64,000 nt of DNA from Streptomyces actinomycinicus (GTDB lineage: Bacteria; Actinomycetota; Actinomycetes; Streptomycetales; Streptomycetaceae): assembly GCF_016741775.1 (NCBI RefSeq), contig NZ_JAERRK010000022.1, forward strand, positions 62,001 through 126,000, written 5' to 3'. Position numbers and translations under genes: made by a program. Below are positions 46,602 to 55,296 of this stretch, piece after piece. Numbering within the stretch: the first letter of the stretch is position 1; every line of letters begins with the position of its first letter. The notes beneath the pieces were generated by a model, which saw nothing but the letters and a program-made list of their open reading frames with translations, was not told the DNA's origin and made no database searches.

Positions 46602-47765
46602 TCAGCGTGCGGGCAGCGCCTCGCGCACCCCCGCCAGGTCGTCGTCCGACGCCAGCCCGGCGTGGTACAGCCGCAGTTCCGTCGCGCCTTCCGCACGCGC
46701 GCGTGCCGCGTCCGCCGCGAGGGTGCCCGGGCTGCCGCCCATGCCGGAGACCACCGTGAGGTTGGCGGCCAGGACCGTGCGCTCGCGCGCCTGGCCGGCG
46801 AAGGGTGCCAGCAGGGCCGTACCGCCCGTGCAGGGCACCACCACTCCGTCGGCCACGGACAGGATGTGGGCGGGGTCGACGCCCGCGTCGGCGCCGCAGT
46901 GGTACGGGACCGGGTCGGCGTGCAGCAGGACCTGGAAGCCGTCGGGGGCGGTGGCGCGTACCGCGGCGACGGCCTCGTCCTGGAGGGTGCGGGCGGTCGT
47001 CTCGCGCCACGCGCGCGTGCCGGCCGCCGTGTCCTCGCCGAGCGCCCCGGCCACCGTGGGCCAGCCCTCGTCGTCCGCCCGGCCGCGCCACAGCGGCTCC
47101 AGCGCGTTCCGTACGCCGGCCGCCACCTCCTCGGCGTCGAGGCCCTGTCCGTCGTAACCGGCGCGGCAGTACGGGCAGAAGCAGAGGGACATCAGGTACT
47201 GCCCGGCCTCCCCGAGGCCGACGCCGGCGGTCTTGTCGTGGGCGTGCAGGTGCTGCAGCCCGTACCAGCCGAGGGACTCCAGTTCGGTGCCGTGCGCGCC
47301 GGGACGTACGGCGGCCTCGGCGGCCAGGTCGACCAGGTACGCGCGCGTGGCGGGCTGGGCGATGCAGGGCGCCCACGGGTAGCGGTCGCCGTAGGCGTTG
47401 ACGACCGAGGTGTCGGGATGCTCGGCGCCCAGACGGGAGTTGTGGGCGAGGACGACCCAGGTGTGCACCTCCAGACCGGTCGCGGCGAGCGCCTCGGCGG
47501 CCTTGCCGTAGGCGTCGCCGGGGGCCCAGCGGCCGGCGGGATAGGGCCGCAGGCCGCGTCCCGCCCAGCGCTCGCCGGGCGGGTACAGCACGGCCGCGTA
47601 CTCGGCGGTGACGATGCGGTGGCGGGGGTGGCGCGGCGTCAGCGCGCGGGTGGAGTGGTAGGCGGCGGCGAGCGTGACCTGCTCGACGCCGAGCCCGGCG
47701 ATGCGGGCGGGCGCCCCGGGGTCCTGGTTGACGTCCCAGGGGTAGACGAACGCCGATGCCTTCAC
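46602..47765 (-). CDS. Uncharacterised TIM-barrel-like protein in the uronate operon
   Basis: 387-residue cytoplasmic protein that I cannot assign to a named family. Features seen: N-terminal ASAFVYPWDVNQDPG and EQVTLAAAYHSTRALTP, then VHTWVVLAHNSRLGAEHPD (about residues 98-116), a CFCPYC double-cysteine motif (about 195-200) and a late VLLHADPVPYHCGADAGVDP. Alternating beta/alpha segments and acidic or His residues at strand ends suggest a glycoside-hydrolase-like TIM barrel. It lies 76 bp downstream of the KdgD-type dehydratase on the same strand, with its own GAGGAGG ribosome site and GTG start. A role in releasing or processing uronic acids is inference from context. Confidence 0.8.
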   Translation of the reverse strand: MKASAFVYPWDVNQDPGAPARIAGLGVEQVTLAAAYHSTRALTPRHPRHRIVTAEYAAVLYPPGERWAGRGLRPYPAGRWAPGDAYGKAAEALAATGLEVHTWVVLAHNSRLGAEHPDTSVVNAYGDRYPWAPCIAQPATRAYLVDLAAEAAVRPGAHGTELESLGWYGLQHLHAHDKTAGVGLGEAGQYLMSLCFCPYCRAGYDGQGLDAEEVAAGVRNALEPLWRGRADDEGWPTVAGALGEDTAAGTRAWRETTARTLQDEAVAAVRATAPDGFQVLLHADPVPYHCGADAGVDPAHILSVADGVVVPCTGGTALLAPFAGQARERTVLAANLTVVSGMGGSPGTLAADAARARAEGATELRLYHAGLASDDDLAGVREALPAR

Positions 47766-47841
47766 GCGTCCTCCTCGTGCAAGTACCGCCCGTCCCGCGT
47801 GCGGCCGTTCCGGTCGGCGGCCCGTGCCCCGCGGTGCTCGC

Positions 47842-48783
47842 TCACGCGTCCCCCTCCAGCAGGGCGTGTCCGCGTTCGATCAGCTGGGCGAGCTGTTTGA
47901 CGTGGTCGTCGGACGGCTCCCGGAGCGGGGGCCGGACCTCGCCGACGTCCAGGCCGCGCAGCCGTACCCCGGCCTTGACCAGGGAGACGGCGTAGCCGTG
48001 GCCCTGGGCGCGCAGTTCGGCGAACGGGCGGTAGAAGCCGTCGAGGAGGCGGTGCGCGGTGGGCAGGTCGGAGGTCTCCAGGGCCCGGTGGAAGGCGAGG
48101 GCGATCTCCGGCGCGAAACAGAACACCGCCGAGGAGTACAGGGTGACGCCGAGCGCGCGGTAGGCGAGCTGGGTCTGCTCGGCGGTGGGCAGACCGTTGA
48201 AGTACAGGAAGCCGCCGGGGGCCTCGGTGCGGACGGCGCTGATGGTCCGCTGCATCAGGTCGAGGTCGCCGAGGCCGTCCTTGAGGCCGATGACGCCCTC
48301 GGTGCGGGCCAGTTCGACCACGGTCCGCGGGGTGAGGACGGCGTTGTCACGCTGGTAGACGATCACGGGCAGGGCGGTGGCCGCGGCGATCTCGCGGTAG
48401 TGCCGCAGCAGGCCCTCCTGGCCGGCGAGCACGAGGTACGGCGGCATGGCGAGGAGGCCGTCGGCGCCGGCGTCCGCGGCGAGCCGGGCGTAGCGCACGG
48501 CGAGCGCGGTGCCGTAGCCGGCGCCCGCCACGACCGGGACGCGCCCCCCGGCCGCCTCGACGGCCACGCGGACGCAGGCCTCGAACTCCTCCGGCAGCAG
48601 CGCGTGGAACTCTCCGGTGCCGCAGCAGGCGAACACGGCGGCGGCACCGGCCGCGACGCCCCGGCGCACATGGGTGCGGTAGACGTCGAGGTCGAGTGAG
48701 CCGTCGGGGCCGCAGGCGGTCACGGGGAAGAAGAGCGGCCCGCCGGGTTCGCGGAGCCGGGCGGCGAGAGGGGCTGGCGTCAC
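47842..48783 (-). CDS. 5-dehydro-4-deoxyglucarate dehydratase (KdgD type)
   Basis: 313-residue class I aldolase-fold enzyme (DapA superfamily) that dehydrates and decarboxylates 5-keto-4-deoxyglucarate to 2-oxoglutaric semialdehyde. The Schiff-base lysine is K168 in GVIGLKDGLGD and the catalytic tyrosine Y143 in VIVYQRDNA. The YxRDNA and GLKDGxGD motifs are specific to the KdgD subgroup rather than to DapA. FACCGTGEFHALLPEEF (about residues 51-67) also fits. The GTG at 48783 is favoured by GGGAG five bases upstream; an ATG at 48804 would add 7 residues. It is divergent from uronate dehydrogenase. Confidence 0.87.
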   Translation of the reverse strand: MTPAPLAARLREPGGPLFFPVTACGPDGSLDLDVYRTHVRRGVAAGAAAVFACCGTGEFHALLPEEFEACVRVAVEAAGGRVPVVAGAGYGTALAVRYARLAADAGADGLLAMPPYLVLAGQEGLLRHYREIAAATALPVIVYQRDNAVLTPRTVVELARTEGVIGLKDGLGDLDLMQRTISAVRTEAPGGFLYFNGLPTAEQTQLAYRALGVTLYSSAVFCFAPEIALAFHRALETSDLPTAHRLLDGFYRPFAELRAQGHGYAVSLVKAGVRLRGLDVGEVRPPLREPSDDHVKQLAQLIERGHALLEGDA

Positions 48784-49028
48784 AGGCGCTCCCTGGCGGT
48801 GCATTCTTCTGATCGATGTCTATATTTCTGAACGACGCCACGCTACGGGCCCCGTCCGGAGCGGGTCAAGCGCGCGCACGGGCGGCACGGGAACGGATTC
48901 CTCCTGCCGCGACCCACTTGACGAGGCAGGTCGGCGATCCTTAGCGTGTCCATGAATGTGAATACTGTCTATACATGAGGCCGCTGATGCCCAGGTGGCC
49001 GGTTCGAGGACGTCAAGGAGACCGAAGG
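48784..49028. promoter_or_regulatory. Divergent promoter region of the uronate genes
   Basis: The 245-bp gap between the KdgD-type gene and udh contains two copies of TGTCTATA (48837-48844 and 48966-48973). The second is part of GAATACTGTCTAT (48960-48972), similar to a sequence at the IclR/semialdehyde dehydrogenase promoter. Both copies lie in locally AT-rich DNA, as expected for operators or -10 regions. Confidence 0.5.
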
Positions 49029-49838
49029 ATGCCCGCTCCCCGTACCGTCCTGCTCACCGGCGCCGCCGGCGGGCTCGGCACCCTGATGCGGTCGCTGCTG
49101 CCGGAGTACGGCTACACCCTCCGCCTGTTCGACGTGCGCCCGGTCGAGGACGCGCCGGGGGCCATCACCGCCGACCTCGCCGACACGGAGGCGCTGCGCG
49201 AGGCGGTGCGGGGCGTGGACGCGATCCTCCACCTCGCGGGCATCTCCCTGGAGGCGCCCTTCGAGAAGATCCTGAAGGCCAACATCGAGGGCACCTACAA
49301 CCTGTACGAGGCCGCCCGTCGCGAGGGTGTGCCGCGGATCGTGTTCGCCTCCTCCAACCACGCCGTCGGCTTCACCCCGGCCCCCCGCGCGGGCGAGCCG
49401 CTGATCCCCGTCGACACGCCCCGCCGCCCCGACACCTTCTACGGTCTGTCGAAGTCCTTCGGCGAGGACCTGGCCCAGCTCTACTGGGACAGACACGGCC
49501 TGGAGACCGTCTCCGTGCGCATCGGGTCCTGCTTCCCGGAGCCGACCAGCGTGCGCATGCTCTCGGTGTGGATGAGCCCGGCCGACGGCGCCCGCCTCTT
49601 CCACGCCGCCCTGACCGCCGAGGAGGTCGGCCACACGGTCGTGCACGGCTCCTCCGCCAACACCCGGCTGTGGTGGGACCTGGCCAGCGCGCGGGCGCTC
49701 GGCTACGAACCGCAGGACGACTCCGAGCCGTACGCCGGGAAGCTCATCGCCGAGCAGGGCGAACTGGACCCGGCGAACCCGGCCCACAGCCACCTGGGCG
49801 GGCACTTCGTGGACGACCCGCCGATCTGGCCGCACTGA
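49029..49838 (+). CDS. udh: Uronate dehydrogenase (NAD-dependent)
   Basis: 269-residue short-chain dehydrogenase of the extended (epimerase-like) type. It oxidises D-glucuronate or D-galacturonate to the aldarolactone, the entry step of the oxidative uronate route. The NAD-binding TGAAGGLGTLM is at residues 10-20 and the catalytic triad includes S108/S109, Y138 and K142 (YGLSKSFGEDLA). The sequence follows Agrobacterium-type Udh closely from memory: ILHLAGISLEAPFEKILKAN, RIVFASSNHAVG, VRIGSCFPEP, and a C-terminal GGHFVDDPP. The ATG at 49029 has AAGGAG upstream. It ends in a stem-loop 84 bp later. Confidence 0.9.
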   Translation: MPAPRTVLLTGAAGGLGTLMRSLLPEYGYTLRLFDVRPVEDAPGAITADLADTEALREAVRGVDAILHLAGISLEAPFEKILKANIEGTYNLYEAARREGVPRIVFASSNHAVGFTPAPRAGEPLIPVDTPRRPDTFYGLSKSFGEDLAQLYWDRHGLETVSVRIGSCFPEPTSVRMLSVWMSPADGARLFHAALTAEEVGHTVVHGSSANTRLWWDLASARALGYEPQDDSEPYAGKLIAEQGELDPANPAHSHLGGHFVDDPPIWPH

Positions 49839-49921
49839 TCCCGCCGGGCAGCCCCGGACCCACCACGGCACCTTGGACCTACCAAGGCGCCTTGACCCCC
49901 TACAGCACCCCGGATCCACCA

Positions 49922-49948
49922 CGGCGCCCTGGTCAGGGCAGGGCGCCG
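49922..49948. terminator. Stem-loop downstream of udh
   Basis: CGGCGCCCTG (49922-49931) pairs with CAGGGCGCCG (49939-49948), loop 7 nt. The rest of the 416-bp gap 49839-50254 holds CACGGCACC/CAAGGCGCC-like repeats near 49862-49925 but no gene that I can support. Confidence 0.75.
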
Positions 49949-50254
49949 GTCCCGCCGGGGCGCCGGGTGCCCCTCCGAGTACTTCAGCGGAGGCCGGGGG
50001 CGGCGGAAAACGAACCGTCACGCGCGCGGGCGGGCACCGAACGGGCCCGCCCGCCGCCACGTTCGGGCATCCGGCGTGCCCGCTCCCGCTCCGCCGCGCA
50101 CGACCCCGCAGGTCCGCGCCGGGCACCTCGGCCCGAAAACGGGCACAGACGGGCAGGATCGGGCTCATAATAGGCCTGGTAAGCGCCGCACACCCCCGGT
50201 AGAACTTCCCCCGAGGGCCCGAACGGGCAGTTCCGCGGGAAGGCGGGTAGGGGC

Positions 50255-51025
50255 ATGGCCACGAGGACGGCGGAAGAGCGCCAGCGCGAGATCGTGCTGG
50301 CCGCCCGCGCGGCCGGCTCGGTCGACGTCACCGCGCTGGCCGCCCGGCTGGGCGTGGCCAAGGAGACCATCCGGCGCGACCTGCGGGCCCTGGAGGACCA
50401 CGGCCTGGTCCGCCGTACGCACGGCGGCGCCTATCCGGTGGAGAGTGCCGGCTTCGAGACGACGCTCGCCTTCCGCGCCACCAGCCACGTACCCGACAAG
50501 CGCCGGATCGCGGCCGCCGCGGCCGGCCTGCTCGGGGACGCCGAGACGGTCTTCGTCGACGAGGGCTACACCCCCCAGCTCATCGCCGAGGCGCTGCCGA
50601 GGGACCGGCCGCTGACCGTGGTCACCGCGTCCCTGCCCGTCGCGGGCGCCCTCGCCGAGACCGAGAACATGTCGGTCCTGCTCCTGGGCGGCCGGGTCCG
50701 GGCCGGCACACTGGCCACCGTCGACCACTGGACGACGAAGATGCTCGCCGGATTCGTCATCGACCTCGCCTTCATCGGCGCCAACGGCATCTCCCGTGAG
50801 CACGGCCTGACCACGCCGGACCCTGCGGTCAGCGAGGTCAAGGCGCAGGCGATCCGGGCCGCGCGCCGGACCGTCTTCGCGGGCGTCCACACCAAGTTCG
50901 GCGCGGTCAGCTTCTGCCGGTTCGCCGAGGTCGGCGTCCTGGAGGCGATCGTGACGAGCACCCAGCTGCCGGCCGCGGAGGCCCACCGCTACTCCCTGCT
51001 GGGCCCCCAGGTGGTCCGGGTCTGA
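50255..51025 (+). CDS. DeoR/GlpR-family transcriptional regulator
   Basis: 256-residue sugar-operon repressor. The N-terminal DeoR helix-turn-helix reads VDVTALAARLGVAKETIRRDLRALEDHGLVRRTHGGA (about residues 23-59). The C-terminal DeoRC sensor domain has IAEALPRDRPLTVVTASLPVA, VLLLGGRVRAG and FIGANGISREHGLTTPDPA, typical for sugar-phosphate binding. It lies 77 bp upstream of a sugar/polyol ABC transporter on the same strand and is probably its repressor. A GGGTAGGGG ribosome site precedes the ATG. Confidence 0.92.
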   Translation: MATRTAEERQREIVLAARAAGSVDVTALAARLGVAKETIRRDLRALEDHGLVRRTHGGAYPVESAGFETTLAFRATSHVPDKRRIAAAAAGLLGDAETVFVDEGYTPQLIAEALPRDRPLTVVTASLPVAGALAETENMSVLLLGGRVRAGTLATVDHWTTKMLAGFVIDLAFIGANGISREHGLTTPDPAVSEVKAQAIRAARRTVFAGVHTKFGAVSFCRFAEVGVLEAIVTSTQLPAAEAHRYSLLGPQVVRV

Positions 51026-51102
51026 TCCGGCCGCCCCCGGCCCGGCCGGGCACACCCAGCCCTTCGACGTCCATTACCTCCCGAAATTTCCAGGAGTGAT
51101 CC

Positions 51103-52473
51103 ATGCGAACCCAGAGCCGACGGAGGCCGCGAGCCACGCTCGCCCTGGCCGCCGCAGGGACGCTGCTCGCCCCGCTGCTCTCCGGCTGCTGGGTCGGCGC
51201 GGGCGGGACCGGTTCCGGCGGCGACTCCATCAACGTCCTGATGGTCAACAACCCGCAGATGACCGAGTTGCAGAAGCTGACCGCCGCTCACTTCACCGAG
51301 GAGACCGGCATCGAGGTCAACTTCACGGTCCTGCCCGAGAACGACGTGCGCGACAAGATCAGCCAGGACTTCGCCAACCAGGCCGGCCAGTACGACGTCG
51401 CCACGCTCTCCAACTACGAGATACCCATCTACGCCCGCAACGGCTGGCTGCACGAGATGAACCCGTACGTCGCCGAGGACGCCGCGTACGACGAGCAGGA
51501 CGTCCTGCCGCCCATGCGCCGGTCCCTGACCGCCTCCGACGGCAAGCTCTACGGTCAGCCCTTCTACGGCGAGTCGTCCTTCCTGATGTACCGCAAGGAC
51601 GTGTTCGCGGCGGAGGGCCTGACGATGCCGGCGCATCCGACCTGGGCGCAGGTCGCCGACCTCGCGGCCCGGGCGGACGGCGCCCGGCCCGGCATGAAGG
51701 GCATCTGCCTGCGCGGACTGCCTGGCTGGGGCGAGATGATCGCGCCGCTGACCACGGTGGTGAACACCTTCGGCGGCACCTGGTTCGACAAGAACTGGCA
51801 GGCACGCCTCGACTCCCCCGAGTTCAAGAAGGCGACGAAGTTCTATGTCGACCTGGTACGGGAGCACGGCGAATCCGGCGCCGCCCAGTCGGGCTTCGCC
51901 GAATGCCTCAACAACATGACCCAGGGCAAGGTCGCCATGTGGTACGACGCCACCTCCGCGGCCGGCCTGCTGGAGGCGAAGGGTTCCCCGGTCAAGGGCA
52001 AGCTCGGCTACGCGCCCGCTCCCGTCGAGAAGACCCCGTCCTCCGGCTGGCTCTACACCTGGGCCTGGGGCATCCAGAAGGCCTCCCGCAATCCGGACAA
52101 GGCCTGGAAGTTCGTGTCCTGGGCGTCCGGCAAGGAGTACGAGCACCTGGTCGGCGAGACCAGCGGCTGGTCCGACGTCCCGGCGGGCAAGCGGGCGTCG
52201 ACGTACACGAACGCCGAGTACCGCAAGACGGCCGCCGCCTTCCAGGACATGACGAGGGAGGCCATCGAGACCGCCCGGCCCGACGACCCCGGCGTGCAGC
52301 CGCGCCCCGCGCCCGGCATCCAGTTCGTCGGCATCCCCGAGTTCACCGATCTCGGCACCAAGGTCTCCCAGGAGATCAGCGCGGCCGTCGCCGGACGCCA
52401 GTCCGTCGACGCGGCCCTGGAGAAGTCCCAGCAGCTCGCCGAGAAGATCTCCGAGGAGTACGAGGGACGATGA
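51103..52473 (+). CDS. Sugar/polyol ABC transporter, substrate-binding lipoprotein
   Basis: 456-residue family 1 binding protein. The signal peptide ends in lipobox LLSGC (lipidated C29). The domain opens INVLMVNNPQMTELQKLTAAHFTEETGIEVNF (residues ~43-74) and includes the usual hinge blocks KLYGQPFYGESSFLMYRKD and GKVAMWYDATSAAGLLEAKG. It resembles SmoE/mannitol-sorbitol binders, and the adjacent zinc dehydrogenase supports a polyol substrate. AGGAGT lies before the ATG. The stop overlaps the first permease gene (ATGA). Confidence 0.92.
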   Translation: MRTQSRRRPRATLALAAAGTLLAPLLSGCWVGAGGTGSGGDSINVLMVNNPQMTELQKLTAAHFTEETGIEVNFTVLPENDVRDKISQDFANQAGQYDVATLSNYEIPIYARNGWLHEMNPYVAEDAAYDEQDVLPPMRRSLTASDGKLYGQPFYGESSFLMYRKDVFAAEGLTMPAHPTWAQVADLAARADGARPGMKGICLRGLPGWGEMIAPLTTVVNTFGGTWFDKNWQARLDSPEFKKATKFYVDLVREHGESGAAQSGFAECLNNMTQGKVAMWYDATSAAGLLEAKGSPVKGKLGYAPAPVEKTPSSGWLYTWAWGIQKASRNPDKAWKFVSWASGKEYEHLVGETSGWSDVPAGKRASTYTNAEYRKTAAAFQDMTREAIETARPDDPGVQPRPAPGIQFVGIPEFTDLGTKVSQEISAAVAGRQSVDAALEKSQQLAEKISEEYEGR

Positions 52474-53405
52474 CCGCGACGACAGCCCCCTTGACGACCG
52501 CACCGGAACGCGCCACGCGGCCACCCTCCGCCCGCCTGCGCGCCTGGGCCACCCGGGCCCCCCTCATGCCCGCCCTCCTGTTCATGATCGCCGTGACCCA
52601 GCTGCCGTTCGTGGCCACGCTGGTGATCTCCTTCTTCGACTGGAACGCGCTCTACCCCCAGGCCCGCCGCTTCACCGGCCTCGACAACTACCGCCAGGTG
52701 CTGACCGACGCGGACCTGCGCCACTCGGTGTGGACGACCGTGCTGCTCACGGCGACGGTGGTCCTGGCCAGCCTGGTCCTCGGCCTGGTCCTCGCCCTCC
52801 TGCTGGACCGCCGGTTCCCCGGCCGGGGCGTCGTGCGCACCCTGCTGATCGCACCGTTCCTCGTCGTCCCCGTCGCCGCCGCCCTGCTCTGGAAGCACGT
52901 CCTCTACAACCCCGAGTACGGCCTGTTCAACGGCCTGCTGCACTACGCCGGCGGTCCCCGGCCCGACTGGATCTCCGGCACGCCGCTGCTCGCGGTCGAG
53001 GCCTCCCTGGTGTGGCAGTGGACGCCGTTCATGATGCTGATCCTGCTCGCCGGTCTGCAGAGCCGTGACCCCGAGCAGATCGAGGCCGCCCGGGTGGACG
53101 GCGCGAACGACTGGCAGGTCTTCCGCCATCTGACGCTCCCGCACCTGCGCCGCTACCTCGAACTGGGCGCTCTGCTCGGCTCGGTCCACGTCGTGCAGAA
53201 CTTCGACGCGGTCTTCACGATCACCTCCGGCGGCCTCGGCACCGCCAACCTGCCCTACACCGTCTACCAGAGCTTCTACCAGGCCCATGAGAACGGCCTC
53301 GCCTCGGCCGCCGGCGTCCTGGTCGTCATCGGCTCGATCGTCATCGCGACCTTCGCCCTGCGCGTGGTGTCGTCCCTGTTCCGCGAGGAGGTGTCCCGCG
53401 CATGA
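52470..53405 (+). CDS. Sugar/polyol ABC transporter, permease 1 (MalF/SmoF type)
   Basis: 311-residue permease with six predicted transmembrane helices. The N-terminal helix (LMPALLFMIAVTQLPFVATLVISFF) and the EAA loop EAARVDGANDWQVFRHLTLPHLRRYLEL (about residues 208-235), which docks the ATPase, are plain. An open frame reaching far upstream is a shadow of the binding-protein gene; the real ATG at 52470 overlaps its stop. It is followed by permease 2 with another ATGA overlap. Confidence 0.93.
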   Translation: MTATTAPLTTAPERATRPPSARLRAWATRAPLMPALLFMIAVTQLPFVATLVISFFDWNALYPQARRFTGLDNYRQVLTDADLRHSVWTTVLLTATVVLASLVLGLVLALLLDRRFPGRGVVRTLLIAPFLVVPVAAALLWKHVLYNPEYGLFNGLLHYAGGPRPDWISGTPLLAVEASLVWQWTPFMMLILLAGLQSRDPEQIEAARVDGANDWQVFRHLTLPHLRRYLELGALLGSVHVVQNFDAVFTITSGGLGTANLPYTVYQSFYQAHENGLASAAGVLVVIGSIVIATFALRVVSSLFREEVSRA

Positions 53406-54247
53406 GCCTCATCGCCGTACGCGCCAGGAAGCACCGGGGCCTGGGCCTCGGCCTGGCGGCCTGGCTGGTCGGCATCGCCTTCTTCCTGCCCATCGCCTGG
53501 ATGGCACTGACGTCCTTCCATTCCGAGGCGGACGCGGCGACCAGCCCGCCGTCCTTCGCCGCGTCGCTGACCCTCGACGGCTACCGCGAGTTCTTCGGGA
53601 CGGGCGGTGGCGCCAGTCCCTGGCCGGCGCTCGTCAACTCCGCCGTGGCGTCGGTGGCCTCGACGGTCCTCGTCCTGCTGCTGGCGCTGCCGGCGGCCTA
53701 CGCGCTGTCGATCCGGCGGGTGCGGAAGTGGACCGACGTCCTGTTCTTCTTCCTGTCCACGAAGATGCTGCCGGTGGTGGCCGGGCTGCTGCCGGTCTAC
53801 CTCTTCGCGAAGAACACCGGGACGCTCGACAACATCTGGCTCCTGGTCGTCCTCTACACCTCCATGAACCTGCCGATCGCGGTGTGGATGATGCAGTCGT
53901 TCCTCGCCGAGGTGCCGGTGGCGGTCATCGAGGCGGCGCAGATCGACGGTGCCCGCCTGCCGACGGTCCTCGCGCGCGTGGTCGCCCCCATCGCCCTGCC
54001 CGGCATCGCCGCCACCGCCCTGATCTGCTTCATCTTCAGCTGGAACGAGCTGCTGTTCGCCCGGGTCCTGACGGGCGTGGTCGCCGAGACCGCCCCCGTC
54101 TTCCTGACCGGCTTCATCACCAGCCAGGGCCTGTTCCTGGCCAAGGTGTGCGCCGCGTCGCTCGTCATCTCCCTGCCGGTGCTCGCCGCGGGGTTCGCCG
54201 CCCAGGACAAGCTGGTCCAGGGCCTGTCGTTGGGAGCCGTGAAATGA
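53402..54247 (+). CDS. Sugar/polyol ABC transporter, permease 2 (MalG/SmoG type)
   Basis: 281-residue inner-membrane permease. The first helix is GLAAWLVGIAFFLPIAWMALTSFH. The EAA loop reads EAAQIDGARLPTVLARVVAPIALPGI (about residues 178-203), and FSWNELLFARVLTG is typical of MalG homologues. It forms the transport channel with permease 1. No ATPase gene follows; Streptomyces carbohydrate importers of this kind commonly share the multi-substrate ATPase MsiK encoded elsewhere. Its stop overlaps the dehydrogenase start (ATGA). Confidence 0.93.
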   Translation: MSLIAVRARKHRGLGLGLAAWLVGIAFFLPIAWMALTSFHSEADAATSPPSFAASLTLDGYREFFGTGGGASPWPALVNSAVASVASTVLVLLLALPAAYALSIRRVRKWTDVLFFFLSTKMLPVVAGLLPVYLFAKNTGTLDNIWLLVVLYTSMNLPIAVWMMQSFLAEVPVAVIEAAQIDGARLPTVLARVVAPIALPGIAATALICFIFSWNELLFARVLTGVVAETAPVFLTGFITSQGLFLAKVCAASLVISLPVLAAGFAAQDKLVQGLSLGAVK

Positions 54248-55233
54248 AGGCCGCCGTGATCGAGTCCGTGGGCCGCGCCGTCGTCGCCGAGGTCCCCGAC
54301 CCCACGCCGGGGCCCCGCGAGGTCGTCGTCGAGGTCGCGGCGTGCGGTCTGTGCGGCACCGACCTGCACATCCTCAAGGGCGAGTTCGCGCCGAAGCTGC
54401 CCATCGTCCCCGGGCACGAGTTCGCCGGCACGGTGGCCGGCGTGGGCAGCCGGGTCACCGAGGTGGCGGCCGGCGACCGGGTGGCCGTGGATCCGTCCCT
54501 GTACTGCTACGAGTGCCGGTACTGCCGTACCGGTCACAACAACCTCTGCGAGCGCTGGGCCGCGATCGGCGTGACCACGGCGGGCGGTGCGGCACAGTAC
54601 GCGGTCGCGCCGGTGGCCAACTGCGTGAAGCTGCCCGACCACGTGCGCACCGAGGACGCCGCCCTGGTGGAGCCGCTGTCGTGCGCGGTACGCGGCTACG
54701 ACGTCCTGCGGTCCCGTCTGGGGGCCCACGTCCTGATCTACGGGTCGGGAACCATGGGCCTGATGATGCTGGAGCTGGCCAAGCGGACGGGCGCGGCCGG
54801 CGTGGACGTGGTCGACGTCAACCCGGCCCGCCTGGAGACGGCCCGCCGGCTCGGCGTCTCGGCGTCCGCGGCGAACGCCGACGAACTGGAGCGGCCGCAG
54901 GGCTGGGACGTGGTCGTGGACGCGACCGGCAACGCGGCCGCGATCCAGGACGGCCTGGACCGGGTGGCCAAGGCGGGCACGTTCCTGCAGTTCGGGGTGG
55001 CCGACTACGCGACGCGCGTCACCGTCGACCCGTACCGCATCTACAACCAGGAGATCACCATCACCGGCTCCATGGCGGTGCTGCACAGCTTCGAGCGGGC
55101 GGCCGAGCTGTTCGCGAACGGTGTCCTGGACCCCGACGTGTTCATCAGCGACCGGTTCCCGCTGGAGCGCTACCCCCAGGCGCTGGAGCAGTTCGCGGCG
55201 GGGGTGGGCCGGAAGATCGTGGTGGTGCCCTGA
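54244..55233 (+). CDS. Zinc-dependent polyol (sorbitol-type) dehydrogenase
   Basis: 329-residue medium-chain dehydrogenase. The catalytic zinc site is CGLCGTDLH (residues 34-42) and GHEFAG. Structural zinc cysteines are in CYECRYCRTGHNNLCE (about 89-104). The NAD-binding Rossmann turn reads YGSGTMGLMMLELAKRTG, with a following acidic residue (VDVVDVNPARLE) that favours NAD over NADP. It probably oxidises the polyol brought in by the upstream transporter to a ketose, as sorbitol, mannitol or xylitol dehydrogenases do. It is the last gene of the operon, translationally coupled to permease 2. Confidence 0.91.
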   Translation: MKAAVIESVGRAVVAEVPDPTPGPREVVVEVAACGLCGTDLHILKGEFAPKLPIVPGHEFAGTVAGVGSRVTEVAAGDRVAVDPSLYCYECRYCRTGHNNLCERWAAIGVTTAGGAAQYAVAPVANCVKLPDHVRTEDAALVEPLSCAVRGYDVLRSRLGAHVLIYGSGTMGLMMLELAKRTGAAGVDVVDVNPARLETARRLGVSASAANADELERPQGWDVVVDATGNAAAIQDGLDRVAKAGTFLQFGVADYATRVTVDPYRIYNQEITITGSMAVLHSFERAAELFANGVLDPDVFISDRFPLERYPQALEQFAAGVGRKIVVVP

Positions 55234-55296
55234 GCCGATCGGGGGGGCCGCTCGTCGGTAAGGGAACGGTAAAGCGGTGTCGTTCGTTCACCCGGC

